NCBI RefSeq assembly: GCF_028401955.1
Contig: NZ_JAQOTJ010000020.1
Span: 1-57,114, forward strand
Direction: 5' to 3'
From: Bacillus sp. BP-3
GTDB lineage: Bacteria > Bacillota > Bacilli > Bacillales > Bacillaceae_G
DNA: 57,114 nt
This document shows, piece by piece, positions 28,545-37,270 of the stretch; positions within the stretch are counted from its first letter, which is position 1, and every line of letters begins with the position of its first letter. The notes beneath the pieces were generated by a model, which was not told the origin of the DNA, did no database searches, and worked only from the letters and a program-made list of their open reading frames with translations. Made by a program: the position numbers and the translations under genes.

Positions 28545-30195
28545 AAGAATCGATACTTCGCTTCTTGAAAGTATACCGTACTCCAAAAATATAAAAGAAC
28601 AATTGAAGCAAAAAACTATGATATACGGAGATTTTTCCTTTGATGATGATACGTGGAATTGCCTAAAAAAAAGAAGAGATACACGTTATTTGTCAGAGTA
28701 TACATTGCATTTCAAAAGTACCCCACAAAAATACAGAGAACTAGTCAAATATTTTGTCTTGAGTTTATCTGACTCTATTGGTCATATCAGAACTTTGTGC
28801 AGAAATCTAATTAAATTTTTCAATTTTCTTGAACTAAACTTTTCCAAAGTAGATCTTAAAACTGTAGACCGTTCAATAATAAATAAATATGAATACTGGC
28901 TTCGTATGAACATTTTAAGTAATAATGTAAAACGTTCATGTTATTTAGCTATCCGAAAATTTTTTTCTATATTAAATGAGTTTCCAGAGCTACCAGATAT
29001 AAATCCAACTAAAAAACGTAATCCATTTCCAGAGAAAAAAGGTCAACCTAAAGAACGTTATATTCCTCAGGAAGTCATTGGAAAATGGGATTCTGTTATG
29101 AAAACAAACACTGCCATTCCTTTAGAGTTTCGAACATTGTATTGGCTTTTACGTTCTTTTCCAAATCGAATAACTGAGATTCTTAGTATGAAAAGAGAAT
29201 GTATAAAAAGTTTTTATAGTGAATATACCATTCTCATTCCTACTTTCAAGCAAACTGGCGGTTATAATCGGCCTGAAATCAAAGCTATCCCCGTCATTTA
29301 CACTGGCCATGGCAAATATGTAATGGATTTAATACGCGAACTTCAAATGCAAACAGAAGCTTTATTATCAAATACTAAATATGAATTTAAGAACAAAGAG
29401 TATACAGATTTACTATTTATCGTAAAACACTGGACTTTCTCTTTTGAAAATAAAAATATTAATATTCGTATCAACGACCAAAAAAATTTAACTTTTTGGA
29501 CACAGTCAAAGGTAAACAATTTACTTGAGCAATTAGCTGTTGCATTAGATATTAGAGATAAGAATAATAACCTTTTTATTCCTACGACTCACCAATTTCG
29601 ACATAACGCGGTAACGGATAGATTATATGTGGTGGGATACACAGCAGAACAAGTTAGAAAACTAACTGGCCACAAGAATGAAAAAATGACAAAATATTAT
29701 GTACATCAGTTAGTAGAAAAGCATAAAGAAATTCATTTAAATATGGAGAATTTAAGAAATGAAAAGGAAAGCCCAGTATCTTTTAGAGGGAAAATAATTA
29801 ATTTAGACGAGCGTACACAGTCACAGCTAGAAAAGGATTCGCGTAAATATTTAACATGGGAAGCAAATGGAAAAAAAGGAGTAGGAATTTGTAGTGATAT
29901 ATCGGGCTGCAACCCTAAAGGGACCTCTATCCATTTTGAATGCTATGCATGTGATTGGTTTGTTCCTAAAATTGAGTACCTTGATGATTATAAAAAAGAA
30001 TATAGCTATTGGAGAGAAATGGTTGAAAGAATCGGGAGTAATAAAAAACGTGTGGCGCACCTTGAGAACGCTATTCGTAATGTAAGCTACTTAGAGCGTA
30101 TTATAAATATTTGTGAAATAGGTATTGAAAAATTTAAACAAGAAACTATCAATAAGCAAATAAATAATAAAAAAGAACGTTATAGGTGGGAATAA
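28537..30195 (+). CDS. Third tyrosine recombinase of the element
   Basis: 552 residues. N-terminal core-binding domain, then a catalytic domain with PNRITEILSMKR (the usual T-G-x-R is replaced by F-P-N-R but the Arg is kept), THQFRHN (HxxR) and LTGHKNEKMTKYYVHQL (His, Tyr). A cysteine-rich end (GICSDISGCNP ... HFECYACDWF) resembles that of TnpB. Three recombinases in a row recall RIT (recombinase in trio) elements, while the small fourth gene is Tn554-like. The gene overlaps tnpC by 10 bases, so all four form one operon. Confidence 0.8.
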   Translation: MNKRIDTSLLESIPYSKNIKEQLKQKTMIYGDFSFDDDTWNCLKKRRDTRYLSEYTLHFKSTPQKYRELVKYFVLSLSDSIGHIRTLCRNLIKFFNFLELNFSKVDLKTVDRSIINKYEYWLRMNILSNNVKRSCYLAIRKFFSILNEFPELPDINPTKKRNPFPEKKGQPKERYIPQEVIGKWDSVMKTNTAIPLEFRTLYWLLRSFPNRITEILSMKRECIKSFYSEYTILIPTFKQTGGYNRPEIKAIPVIYTGHGKYVMDLIRELQMQTEALLSNTKYEFKNKEYTDLLFIVKHWTFSFENKNINIRINDQKNLTFWTQSKVNNLLEQLAVALDIRDKNNNLFIPTTHQFRHNAVTDRLYVVGYTAEQVRKLTGHKNEKMTKYYVHQLVEKHKEIHLNMENLRNEKESPVSFRGKIINLDERTQSQLEKDSRKYLTWEANGKKGVGICSDISGCNPKGTSIHFECYACDWFVPKIEYLDDYKKEYSYWREMVERIGSNKKRVAHLENAIRNVSYLERIINICEIGIEKFKQETINKQINNKKERYRWE

Positions 30196-30695
30196 AATTG
30201 ACATTAAATGAGGGATTAAAAGCGATACAAGAAAAAGCTAGACAACAAACTATAGAAGCTGTGGCATGGGCTGTTGAATTTATTAAAGATACCGAAGGAG
30301 TAAACAGTAAAATCACTGCTCAAAAGTTAGTGGAAGTAACTAATTTAAGTAGAGCTGTTTTGTATAAAAAACATATACGTGGTATTTGGGACGTTAATTG
30401 GAAACAGTGTAAAAAACTTTCCTTAAAACCAAATGATGTAGTTTGTGTTGATAATAATAATCCACAACTACAAATTGATGAACTCACGTATAAATTATCC
30501 ATAGTCGAAAATAAGAATGAAAAGTTGAAAAGAAAATTAGAGCAAGAACAAACGCGTTTGCAAATAAATGTGCAGGAGATAAAAGAAATAAAAGAGAAAC
30601 ATCAAAAGCTTTTATATCAATATTTAAAAATATTAAGGGAACTGCATGTTCGTGGTATTAAAATAAAAGATTTAAATATAGAATCTACTATTTAA
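30186..30695 (+). CDS. tnpC: TnpC-like DNA-binding coiled-coil protein (DUF6262 type)
   Basis: 169 residues; the start at 30186 or the TTG at 30198 (TLNEGLKAIQ) are both possible. Residues 5-65 form a helix-turn-helix-like region (KITAQKLVEVTNLSRAVLYK) and residues 95-150 a strong coiled coil (ENKNEKLKRKLEQEQTRLQI). Tn554 TnpC sets orientation and efficiency of transposition and has this layout. A truncated relative lies at 13757-13938, inside the deleted element. Confidence 0.75.
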   Translation: MGIKLTLNEGLKAIQEKARQQTIEAVAWAVEFIKDTEGVNSKITAQKLVEVTNLSRAVLYKKHIRGIWDVNWKQCKKLSLKPNDVVCVDNNNPQLQIDELTYKLSIVENKNEKLKRKLEQEQTRLQINVQEIKEIKEKHQKLLYQYLKILRELHVRGIKIKDLNIESTI

Positions 30696-30765
30696 TAGTA
30701 ATTCATTGTTGATATATACCGTATCTAAATACTATTTATTATTAAATACAAATTGTGTAGCTTTA

Positions 30766-30827
30766 AAATAAAGTTACGCTATTTGTAAAAAGACGTAATA
30801 TTTTAAATGAAATTGCGATATTTTTCT
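30766..30827. repeat. Iteron-like right end of the recombinase element
   Basis: Three related units in a row: AAATAAAGTTACGCTATTTG, AAAGACGTAATATTTTAA, GAAATTGCGATATTTTT. The same arrangement occurs at 17435-17494. It probably includes the recombinase binding sites or the right terminus. Confidence 0.45.
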
Positions 30828-30851
30828 TTTTTAATTAAACTTTTTTATAAA

Positions 30852-30895
30852 ACAGGATGGCACGTACATTTTTCGAAATGTGCGTGCCATCCTGT
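30852..30895. terminator. Terminator of the ABC transporter operon
   Basis: 20-base arms (ACAGGATGGCACGTACATTT at 30852-30871 against 30876-30895) with one mismatch and a TTCG loop. It overlaps the stop codon of the 31-residue gene and would also stop transcription from the recombinase element. Confidence 0.7.
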
Positions 30896-30990
30896 TATAC
30901 AAACATTTCTCCTAAAGGTCCAAAAAAGAATAAGATAGCTAAAACAACTACTGCTACCGCCATAATGGCAATAATGGTGCCTTTTTTCAC
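30895..30990 (-). CDS. 31-residue single-span membrane peptide
   Basis: A GTG start at 30990 follows AAGGAGGG by 7 bases. The product begins with a MKKGT basic start, continues with a hydrophobic helix (IIAIMAVAVVVLAILFFFG) and ends PLGEMFV. It lies 30 bases after the second permease gene and ends inside the operon terminator, so it belongs to the ABC transporter operon. Such peptides can be small subunits or regulators of transporters. Too short for homology; supported by the start signals and composition. Confidence 0.65.
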   Translation of the reverse strand: MKKGTIIAIMAVAVVVLAILFFFGPLGEMFV

Positions 30991-31020
30991 TATAATTCCC
31001 TCCTTATTTTGAATAGGTAT

Positions 31021-31764
31021 TTATTTCATTTCAGTACGCATGAAATTCCAGACTCCGGCTAAACTAAACAAGAGAAAACCACCTATTACTGCTAAGTACA
31101 AAGCTTGGGTTGTGTGTGTAAATCCAAGTTGATTTTCCGGTGTCATAGCATAAGCAGGCTGCGACCAAGGATAATATCTTCCATACTTTGAACCTGTCAC
31201 AAAGATATTCGGAATTATAAAAGCAAAGTTCAAGGCAATTGGAAGAGAAAAGTTTTGCCATTGTATCGCCAGCCAGGTTTGAAGGGCTATAAGAGGCAGA
31301 ATGGACAACCATCCATTTAGAAACAGGCCTAGAAATTCGAAATATGGAAATGTTCCTGTCACCCCCATCACTTTCCCTAATATAAGGAAATACAAAAACA
31401 TCATAACATTTGTCATTCCCACCAACAGCCAGCCCCATATCATCTTTGATAGATAAAAGTATACTTTTGGAATAGGATAGAACAAAAGCTGCTTCCACCC
31501 CCCATTTGCATGTTCAAAACGGCAGAGTATCGCCAGATACACACTTGAAAGTAGCGGACAAAGAACGGTTCCGTACAAAAACTCGACTTGGGTCCACGCT
31601 CCCGTCCATCCTACCATTCCATTCTCTTCAAAAACATGGATATGAGTAACATAGTTGGCCACTCCAATAACAGTAAGAAACAGGGGTGTTATCAAAATAA
31701 TCAGCCAAATTGGCATATAGTTCCTCAGCTTCAGCAAATCATTCCATAATACATCTTTAAACAT
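31021..31764 (-). CDS. ABC-2 type permease, lantibiotic-immunity-like (second)
   Basis: 247 residues, six predicted membrane helices, starting MFKDVLWNDLLKLRNYMPIW. Topology and the FEHANGGWKQLLFYPIPKVY region after helix 2 are typical of the EpiG/MutG/SpaG permeases that expel lantibiotics from the producer's membrane or give resistance. It begins 10 bases after the first permease. The partner ATPase is two genes upstream. No lantibiotic genes are seen, so this is a resistance or stress pump rather than producer immunity. Confidence 0.8.
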   Translation of the reverse strand: MFKDVLWNDLLKLRNYMPIWLIILITPLFLTVIGVANYVTHIHVFEENGMVGWTGAWTQVEFLYGTVLCPLLSSVYLAILCRFEHANGGWKQLLFYPIPKVYFYLSKMIWGWLLVGMTNVMMFLYFLILGKVMGVTGTFPYFEFLGLFLNGWLSILPLIALQTWLAIQWQNFSLPIALNFAFIIPNIFVTGSKYGRYYPWSQPAYAMTPENQLGFTHTTQALYLAVIGGFLLFSLAGVWNFMRTEMK

Positions 31765-31774
31765 ACTCTTCCTC

Positions 31775-32551
31775 CTAATCTACTTCTCTACTGGAAAAAT
31801 GTATCGATCCAATGATAGTGAAAAATAAGCCCACGCCAACGCTAATCCAAACCCATTCCCACTGGTAATCAGGGGAATTAACGATACTAGAAAAATCAGT
31901 AATGATATTTTCATTTGAAAATGTTATTTGGTATGGCAGGACCCACGGAAGATATTGTGTAACCCCCGGCAGCTGAATCAAAAATAGCCCCAAGGCTATT
32001 CCTACTCCTCCCATCATCATCGGTATCGCCTGATTATTTAATACCATGGACATCCATAGCTGAAGCCCAATAAGAGCAAAAGAAGTCAGATATGGAAACA
32101 TTGTAAAATAAAAGATTCTGGAGGCATTGAATGTAGCGCTCCCCCCAAATAAAAATCCAGAAAGGCACATCGCAACCATTAAAAATAAGCCCGAAAGTAG
32201 CACACCAAGGCATATCCACATGTAGCGCGTCCAATAGTATTGGGTCTTGGATATTGGCATAGAAAAGATAAGTTTCCACGATCTTGCCTGGTGCTCTAGA
32301 TTAGCAATGCATGAGCATAAAATTGTAACGGAAAGGTGGATAATAAAATAGTTGCCGTAAAATGTAATCATCCATATGGTACCCCAAATGTTATAACTCC
32401 TACCTTCTGAGACCTCCTGCTGTATATCACCAGCATTCAGCAAAAGCAGCAGAGTTACCCCTCCTACTAATACAGCAGGGAAAAATAGGACAAGTCCCCA
32501 AAACCATGAACGTTTTATTTTAACTAAATCGGACGAGAATATCGGTCCCAT
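31775..32551 (-). CDS. ABC-2 type permease, lantibiotic-immunity-like (first)
   Basis: 258 residues, six predicted helices, starting MGPIFSSDLVKIKRSWFWGL. The segment NLEHQARSWKLIFSMPISKTQYYW corresponds to the EHxxxxWKxLxxxPxxK motif of the EpiE/MutE/SpaE permeases. It shares the last base of the ATPase stop codon as the first base of its start (TAATG), showing translational coupling. It probably forms a heterodimer with the next permease. Confidence 0.8.
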   Translation of the reverse strand: MGPIFSSDLVKIKRSWFWGLVLFFPAVLVGGVTLLLLLNAGDIQQEVSEGRSYNIWGTIWMITFYGNYFIIHLSVTILCSCIANLEHQARSWKLIFSMPISKTQYYWTRYMWICLGVLLSGLFLMVAMCLSGFLFGGSATFNASRIFYFTMFPYLTSFALIGLQLWMSMVLNNQAIPMMMGGVGIALGLFLIQLPGVTQYLPWVLPYQITFSNENIITDFSSIVNSPDYQWEWVWISVGVGLFFTIIGSIHFSSREVD

Positions 32552-33474
32552 TATAAGCTCTGTCCTTTCCCTGTAAGATCTAAGAAGATATCTTCAAGTG
32601 ACTTTTTCATACCTTCCAGGCGGGAGACTGTAAATCCAGCCTCTACTAGTACCTTGTTGGCTTCCCCGGCTATAGATGGTGAAGATTCTTGAATATACAC
32701 AGTCCCTTCTTCCTCTTCAAAATTTGCCTCAATGCCTTTATGGTTAAGAGAACTAGCTGCTTCCAAAGGCTTATCGACTTTTATTTTAATTTTAGGTTCA
32801 CTTTCTTTCCTTAGAACCTCAATAGAATCTTGAAAAAGCATCTTCCCGTTTTGAATAATCCCCACCTGAGTTGCCATCAACTCTATTTCACTAAGTAAAT
32901 GGCTTGAAACCAAAACGGTCATTCCAAACTTTGCAGGCATTTCTTTAATAAGTTCACGTATTTCATGAATACCAGCGGGGTCAAGACCGTTGGTTGGTTC
33001 ATCTAGAATTAAAAGCTGTGGGCGATTTAACAAAGCGGTTGCAATACCCAACCTTTGTTTCATTCCTAGGGAATAATTCTTAACCTTTTTATCCTTGGCA
33101 CCTTCTAGCTGGACAATTTTGAGTACCTCCTTTACTCTATCTGCATTATCTATTCTTAGCAGTCGCCTGGCAGCTTCTAAATTTTCATAGCCGCTGAGAT
33201 GACCGTAGTAGGTCGGTGTTTCAACAAGAGATCCAACTTTCCCTAAAATTGACAAACGATCCTTCTTTAGATCCTGATCAAATATCTTCACATCGCCCTT
33301 AGTAGGGCGAATAAGACCAAGCAACATACGGATAGTCGTAGTTTTCCCAGCCCCGTTCGGACCTAAAAATCCGTAAATCTCACCTTGACTGACTTTCATG
33401 TGTAAAGAATCTACAACTATATTTTTTTTGTAGGTCTTTGTTAGATTATTTGTATTGATAATTAGTGAGTTCAT
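32551..33474 (-). CDS. ABC transporter ATP-binding protein, BcrA/lantibiotic-protection type
   Basis: 307 residues. Walker A GPNGAGKTTTIRML (about residues 38-51), Q-loop region GSLVETPTYYGHLSG, signature YSLGMKQRLGIA, Walker B LLILDEPTNGLDP, switch His in LVSSHLLSEIE. A 90-residue C-terminal extension is usual for the BcrA/NisF-like group. It powers the two permeases. First gene of the operon. Confidence 0.85.
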   Translation of the reverse strand: MNSLIINTNNLTKTYKKNIVVDSLHMKVSQGEIYGFLGPNGAGKTTTIRMLLGLIRPTKGDVKIFDQDLKKDRLSILGKVGSLVETPTYYGHLSGYENLEAARRLLRIDNADRVKEVLKIVQLEGAKDKKVKNYSLGMKQRLGIATALLNRPQLLILDEPTNGLDPAGIHEIRELIKEMPAKFGMTVLVSSHLLSEIELMATQVGIIQNGKMLFQDSIEVLRKESEPKIKIKVDKPLEAASSLNHKGIEANFEEEEGTVYIQESSPSIAGEANKVLVEAGFTVSRLEGMKKSLEDIFLDLTGKGQSL

Positions 33475-33516
33475 TTTGTATCTCCCTTCACTATTTAATT
33501 AAAGAATAATTACCGT

Positions 33517-34185
33517 CTAAGGAGTCACTAGTGCACCACCTAAAGAGGCAAGACAAGCTGTAATATCCTGTATGGCTTTTTCAATCCGTTGAATAGAATT
33601 TATATCAATTGAAAGCTGGTCTTTTTGCCCATTTATACGGTCCATTATTTCTACTCTTTCTTTTGAATTAAAATAATCTTTTAATAATCCTGTCTCTTTC
33701 AGTAAACATAAAAGAATAACTGTCTGTTCATTAGGAACTCTATTATAGATGAGCTGAGAATGAATCAGTTTAACAACTTGTTCTCGCGATTGATTAATCT
33801 CGGTGATTTTTCGTAGAGGTAGAAAAGGAACTTTTAAACCCAAGGTGATTGCCCCTTTTTTTTGCAGTTCTTGAAGAATAGAATTGTGTATCTTTCCTCG
33901 TAACCGGTTTTTGAAATGAAAATACTTAATCCAGGCTTTTAATTTTCTCGTTCTAAATGATTTAACAAGAATAAGGATAACTTGGTCCAAATAATCAACT
34001 CCAGTTATATTGGTATCGATAACTATAACTTTTCCCTTTGTATCCAGCTCTATTTTCTTTTTTAAAAGTAGATCAATGAATATAGACCCAATGCTATATG
34101 TTTCTGTGTATGAACTATACTTCAAACGAAGAGGATTTGCCCCTAATAGAACCATTTCTTCTGGCAAAGAAAGCCGATGTTCCAT
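33517..34185 (-). CDS. GPP34 (GOLPH3-like) family phosphoprotein
   Basis: 222 residues starting MEHRLSLPEEMVLLG, the conserved start of the GOLPH3/Vps74 fold, with GGAGGGG 5-6 bases upstream. The eukaryotic proteins bind phosphatidylinositol 4-phosphate; bacterial members are thought to be peripheral membrane proteins of unknown role, common in actinobacteria and scattered in Bacillus. It ends 42 bases before the ABC ATPase gene on the same strand and may belong to the same transcript. Confidence 0.75.
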   Translation of the reverse strand: MEHRLSLPEEMVLLGANPLRLKYSSYTETYSIGSIFIDLLLKKKIELDTKGKVIVIDTNITGVDYLDQVILILVKSFRTRKLKAWIKYFHFKNRLRGKIHNSILQELQKKGAITLGLKVPFLPLRKITEINQSREQVVKLIHSQLIYNRVPNEQTVILLCLLKETGLLKDYFNSKERVEIMDRINGQKDQLSIDINSIQRIEKAIQDITACLASLGGALVTP

Positions 34186-34202
34186 AAATTCACCCCTCCA
34201 TA

Positions 34203-34679
34203 TTAAATAATGTTTAGATAACTAAAGCCATACATGGAACCGATAGTGAATATAGTTGTCCAAACAGCTAAGCTAACGGTCATCCAACTTATCACTTGTG
34301 TCCGAGAGGAACCAAATGTTAAAGCCAAAACAGCGGCAATATCAGTGCCGACAAAAATTGGCGCAAGAAGCGCTAGACCTGGAATACCGTATCGATCCCA
34401 AATTTTTCTAGATCTTGTTTCTTGTTTGGAGGGAGCCGTAATTCCTTTTGCTTTTCTCCTTTTTTCTCTCCATGCGTAAAATTGCTTAAAGAAAAATCCT
34501 AGCAATAAAACTAAAAGCAAGTTACCCGTAAAAGCCACTATTGCAACTCCAAGCGGCGGAAGTCCCCATGCCACACCGATAGGAACTACAATAGATACAT
34601 CCATCCAAGGAGCGAAAGCAACAACGAAAATTACAATGAATTGCCAGACAGTCGTTTGGTCTTGTGCCCATTCAAGCAT
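34203..34679 (-). CDS. Small multidrug export family protein
   Basis: 158 residues from the ATG at 34679, chosen for its AAGGAGGTGATGTA leader; longer forms lack a site. Four or five hydrophobic segments with FVVAFAPWMDVSIVVPIGVA near the start and GIPGLALLAPIFVGTDIAAV later match the Sm_multidrug_ex family (Pfam PF06695), named for a proposed export role that is poorly tested. It ends 17 bases before the GPP34 gene. Confidence 0.75.
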   Translation of the reverse strand: MLEWAQDQTTVWQFIVIFVVAFAPWMDVSIVVPIGVAWGLPPLGVAIVAFTGNLLLVLLLGFFFKQFYAWREKRRKAKGITAPSKQETRSRKIWDRYGIPGLALLAPIFVGTDIAAVLALTFGSSRTQVISWMTVSLAVWTTIFTIGSMYGFSYLNII

Positions 34680-34817
34680 TACATCACCTCCTTTACAATC
34701 TTTATTTAAATTACGAATCGTCAGCAAATAGCTGCTTTTCGTCCTAGGGGTTATACAGGAAAGAAATAAAAAAAGTAACTAGCAGAATAAATAAAAATAT
34801 CGGAATAATAGGAGACC

Positions 34818-35012
34818 TTATTCAAGGAAAAAAACTTCTTCTACTGTGACTTGAAAAGCCTTGGCAATTTTTAAGGCTAACGTTATGGAAGGTGCATAAT
34901 CACCTTTCTCAATTAATCCAATCTTTTGTCTTGTGGTCCCAATTTTTTTAGCCAAATCTTGCTGAGACCACCTGTTGCGTGCACGCATTTCTCTGACTCT
35001 ATTAATTAGCAT
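34818..35012 (-). CDS. Small XRE-family regulator
   Basis: 65 residues from the ATG at 35012 (MLINRVREMR), aligning with the start of the paralogue at 35397. Helix-turn-helix SQQDLAKKIGTTRQKIGLIE, then KGDYAPSITLALKIAKAF and the VEEVFFLE end. It belongs to the YgzD/HipB-like group of 65-70 residue regulators. The promoter on this strand is clear: TTGACA (35069-35074), 17-base spacer, TATTAT (35046-35051), with a TTTGCATTTTG half-site just upstream of the -35. It probably controls the membrane genes downstream or itself. Confidence 0.8.
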   Translation of the reverse strand: MLINRVREMRARNRWSQQDLAKKIGTTRQKIGLIEKGDYAPSITLALKIAKAFQVTVEEVFFLE

Positions 35013-35030
35013 TCCACTAGTCCTTTCCAT

Positions 35031-35396
35031 AATTTAACTACGCTTATAATAAATTAAGCGATTAATAATGTCAACAATCCTTTGCATTTTGTAAAAAATA
35101 ATTGCCTTAATGTATTTAGGAAATTATTTTTATAAAATGAACTTTAAAAACGAGACCCCAAATCAAAACACTTAACCCATTCGTTCCCTATATTCCTTTA
35201 GGCACAGGTGGTTTAATTTTCATTGACTTCGCACACAATTGTTATTGCAGAAGTATAATACCGTCCTAATTATGAAGGGTATTATTTATGTTTAATTCAT
35301 GCAATTATTTATAACAAAATGCAAATAATTATTTGCATTTCGTAACATATCTATTACAATAAAGATATTCAATCAATATAAGAGAGGGAAGTTTGA
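35031..35396. promoter_or_regulatory. Shared control region of the two XRE genes with a TTTGCAT operator
   Basis: A perfect 24-base palindrome, AAATGCAAATAATT then ATTTGCATTT (35317-35340), overlaps the -35 (TTGCAT 35333-35338) of a promoter whose -10 is TACAAT (35355-35360) for the plus-strand XRE gene, so it is placed to repress it. The same half-site occurs at 35081-35091 next to the -35 of the divergent XRE gene. One or both small regulators probably bind both sites. Confidence 0.65.
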
Positions 35397-35600
35397 ATGC
35401 TTGAAAATAGAGTTCGAGAATTACGCGCCCGTTTTAGGTGGACTCAGCAAGACTTAGCTGATGCAATTGGGGTAACGAGACAAACAATTGGATTAATTGA
35501 AAAAGGGGACTATTCCCCATCGGTTACGATGGCATTAAAAATAGCCCAATCGTTTAATGTTTCCGTAGAAGATGTATTTTATTTAAAAAGGGAGGATTGA
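35397..35600 (+). CDS. Small XRE-family regulator (paralogue)
   Basis: 67 residues, MLENRVRELRARFRWTQQDL ... TRQTIGLIEKGDYSPSVTMA then LKIAQSFNVSVEDVFYL. Clearly paralogous to the divergent gene at 34818-35012. Seven bases separate it from the membrane protein gene downstream, the usual operon for this regulator type. Autoregulation through the palindrome over its -35 box is likely. Confidence 0.85.
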   Translation: MLENRVRELRARFRWTQQDLADAIGVTRQTIGLIEKGDYSPSVTMALKIAQSFNVSVEDVFYLKRED

Positions 35601-35606
35601 TTCTTT

Positions 35607-36041
35607 ATGTTGAATCATGTTTTACGTTCACCATTTTTTCCTATGAATTTATTGGTATTTATTACTGCATTTTTGCTACTGTCTCTAATGAATACACAGG
35701 TATTTCTGGCTAAATTATGTTTTGGAATTTTAATATTTTTTACGTTTGGATGGTCCTTATTTATAAAGTTTTATAACCGAAGAAATCCTAAAAATAAGAT
35801 TAAATTAATGAGCATAGTTCCACAGGAGTTTCGCGAAATGGATGAAGGACAACAGTGGGTAACATTTAAGGCTTGCCGTAATGTGTACATATACTACACC
35901 TTTGCTATTCCAGTTACTGTACTAATCTGTTTTATCTTTTCTCAAAATAATCTTGTTCCGTTATTAAGTATTGGTATATTAGGTATAGGACAATACGTTG
36001 TTTATTGGTTTACTACTATTTACGTGTTAAAACATGTCTGA
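35607..36041 (+). CDS. Membrane protein co-transcribed with XRE regulator
   Basis: 144 residues, four hydrophobic segments (about residues 12-30, 36-52, 93-110, 118-137) separated by a basic/hydrophilic loop (FYNRRNPKNKIKLMSIVPQE). Its RBS GGGAGG lies within the end of the XRE gene. Such XRE/membrane pairs are frequent in Bacillus; the membrane partner may act as sensor or as target. The family is not recognised further. Confidence 0.65.
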   Translation: MLNHVLRSPFFPMNLLVFITAFLLLSLMNTQVFLAKLCFGILIFFTFGWSLFIKFYNRRNPKNKIKLMSIVPQEFREMDEGQQWVTFKACRNVYIYYTFAIPVTVLICFIFSQNNLVPLLSIGILGIGQYVVYWFTTIYVLKHV

Positions 36042-36125
36042 ATAATACAGAAACTCGATAAGGAAATAAACAGTTGTAGCTTTAAACAAAAGATCTTTAT
36101 TATTACTAAACAATTAACGCTTTTG

Positions 36126-36170
36126 AAAGAACGTAAGTTCGCTTATGATAAACACGAACTTACGTTCTTT
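36126..36170 (+). terminator. Terminator of the XRE/membrane protein operon
   Basis: 16-base perfect arms AAAGAACGTAAGTTCG and complement, followed by TCTTC. Confidence 0.6.
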
Positions 36171-36403
36171 TCTTCTAAAGATGTTACTTTACATGATCAT
36201 TCTGTATGTTCAATTTAAATAATAAACAAATAGTTTACGAGATATTGACAACAGAATACTTCGCATATCTTTGAAAATTCTCCAATTGATAGCAAGAGGC
36301 TACCTCCATTTTTCATATTTTTATATGGAGCTTTGTTCTATTCCTTTATACAGCTTACCGTAAGGGGAAAGTCAACCACAATAATCCTCCTAGCTAAAGT
36401 AAA
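36171..36403. other. Intergenic region
   Basis: AT-rich, with no supported gene or clear structure. Confidence 0.4.
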
Positions 36404-36552
36404 AAAACACTCACGAGAGTGCTTTTTACTAAAATCTTATATTTACACGGTTGCTTTAACTTTTCTTTGATTAACCCGCGTGCTTAATTGAATTAATCTC
36501 TCGCGATCTATTAGTACCACGCGATTCGCGCTAGCAAGTTTGCGTGCGCTGT
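36404..36552 (-). pseudogene. Duplicated 3' end of the Mrr-like endonuclease gene
   Basis: Nearly 150 bases match 38889-39035, including the terminator hairpin CACTCACGAGAGTG and the codons for the last 30 residues of the endonuclease. The GrpB and nucleoside hydrolase genes lie between the two copies, so the segment was duplicated or the intervening DNA inserted with duplication. Confidence 0.65.
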
Positions 36553-36656
36553 CTTTTTATTTTCTCTCTTTATGTTATAGATGCTATCAGACTCAGTATA
36601 TTTTGATTCTTGTATAGGTACAATTTTTATAATATCATCTAATCCACATAAGTTAT

Positions 36657-37091
36657 TTATAATAATTCAGCTAATTTTTGTTTTAATTGATAATACTGTT
36701 GGAGTGTATCAGGATGTTTTTTTAGATAATCTCTAAATAAGATATTACTGTTTCATTCTTCACTCCCTAGTTCATAAACGTGCAAATGATGTGTTCCCGC
36801 TCTCCATAATCCCTTTCTAAAAAAACTTCTGTTTGGAAGCTCTTTATAAAATACATATTCATATGCAATCTTTTTTTAAGGTTCCATAAACACATCTACT
36901 TCTTTTAAATTATGAACTCCAATCATAATATCTAATATTGGTTTAGCTTCTAATCCTTCAACAGATGTACTTCCAATATGTTCAATTGTAATAGCCGTAT
37001 CTCCCATTATACCTTTTAGAAGCTTTCGTTCTTCTTTAAATTGTAGTGCACAATCCGTTGTATACGCCTCAATAACAACGGGTCTTTCCAT
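36657..37091 (-). pseudogene. GrpB/UPF0157 family nucleotidyltransferase-like gene with two in-frame stops
   Basis: 145 codons from ATG 37091. The frame is kept throughout but interrupted by TAA (36876-36878) and TGA (36753-36755). Readable motifs: IEHIGSTSVEGLEAKPILDI (the active-site-like GST and KPxxD motif of the family), KELPNRSFFRKGLWRAGTHH then LHVYELGSEE, and LFRDYLKKHPDTLQQYYQLK. The TGA replaces the usual Trp before the FRDYL block. GrpB proteins are related to nucleotidyltransferases; their reaction is unclear. The gene should be inactive. Confidence 0.75.
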
Positions 37092-37270
37092 ATTTCTAAT
37101 CCCCCTTATGTATTTTACGCCTGAACATAGTATCAAATTTAGATGAGCAAAGCTACTTCAAATGAATAGAATTCACTCTTTAGGAATACATAAAATATAT
37201 ACGTACAAGCTTAGTCTAATCACTACATCATTAGTGAAAGTAGGATTCTATAAATTTTGGAGGAATACAT

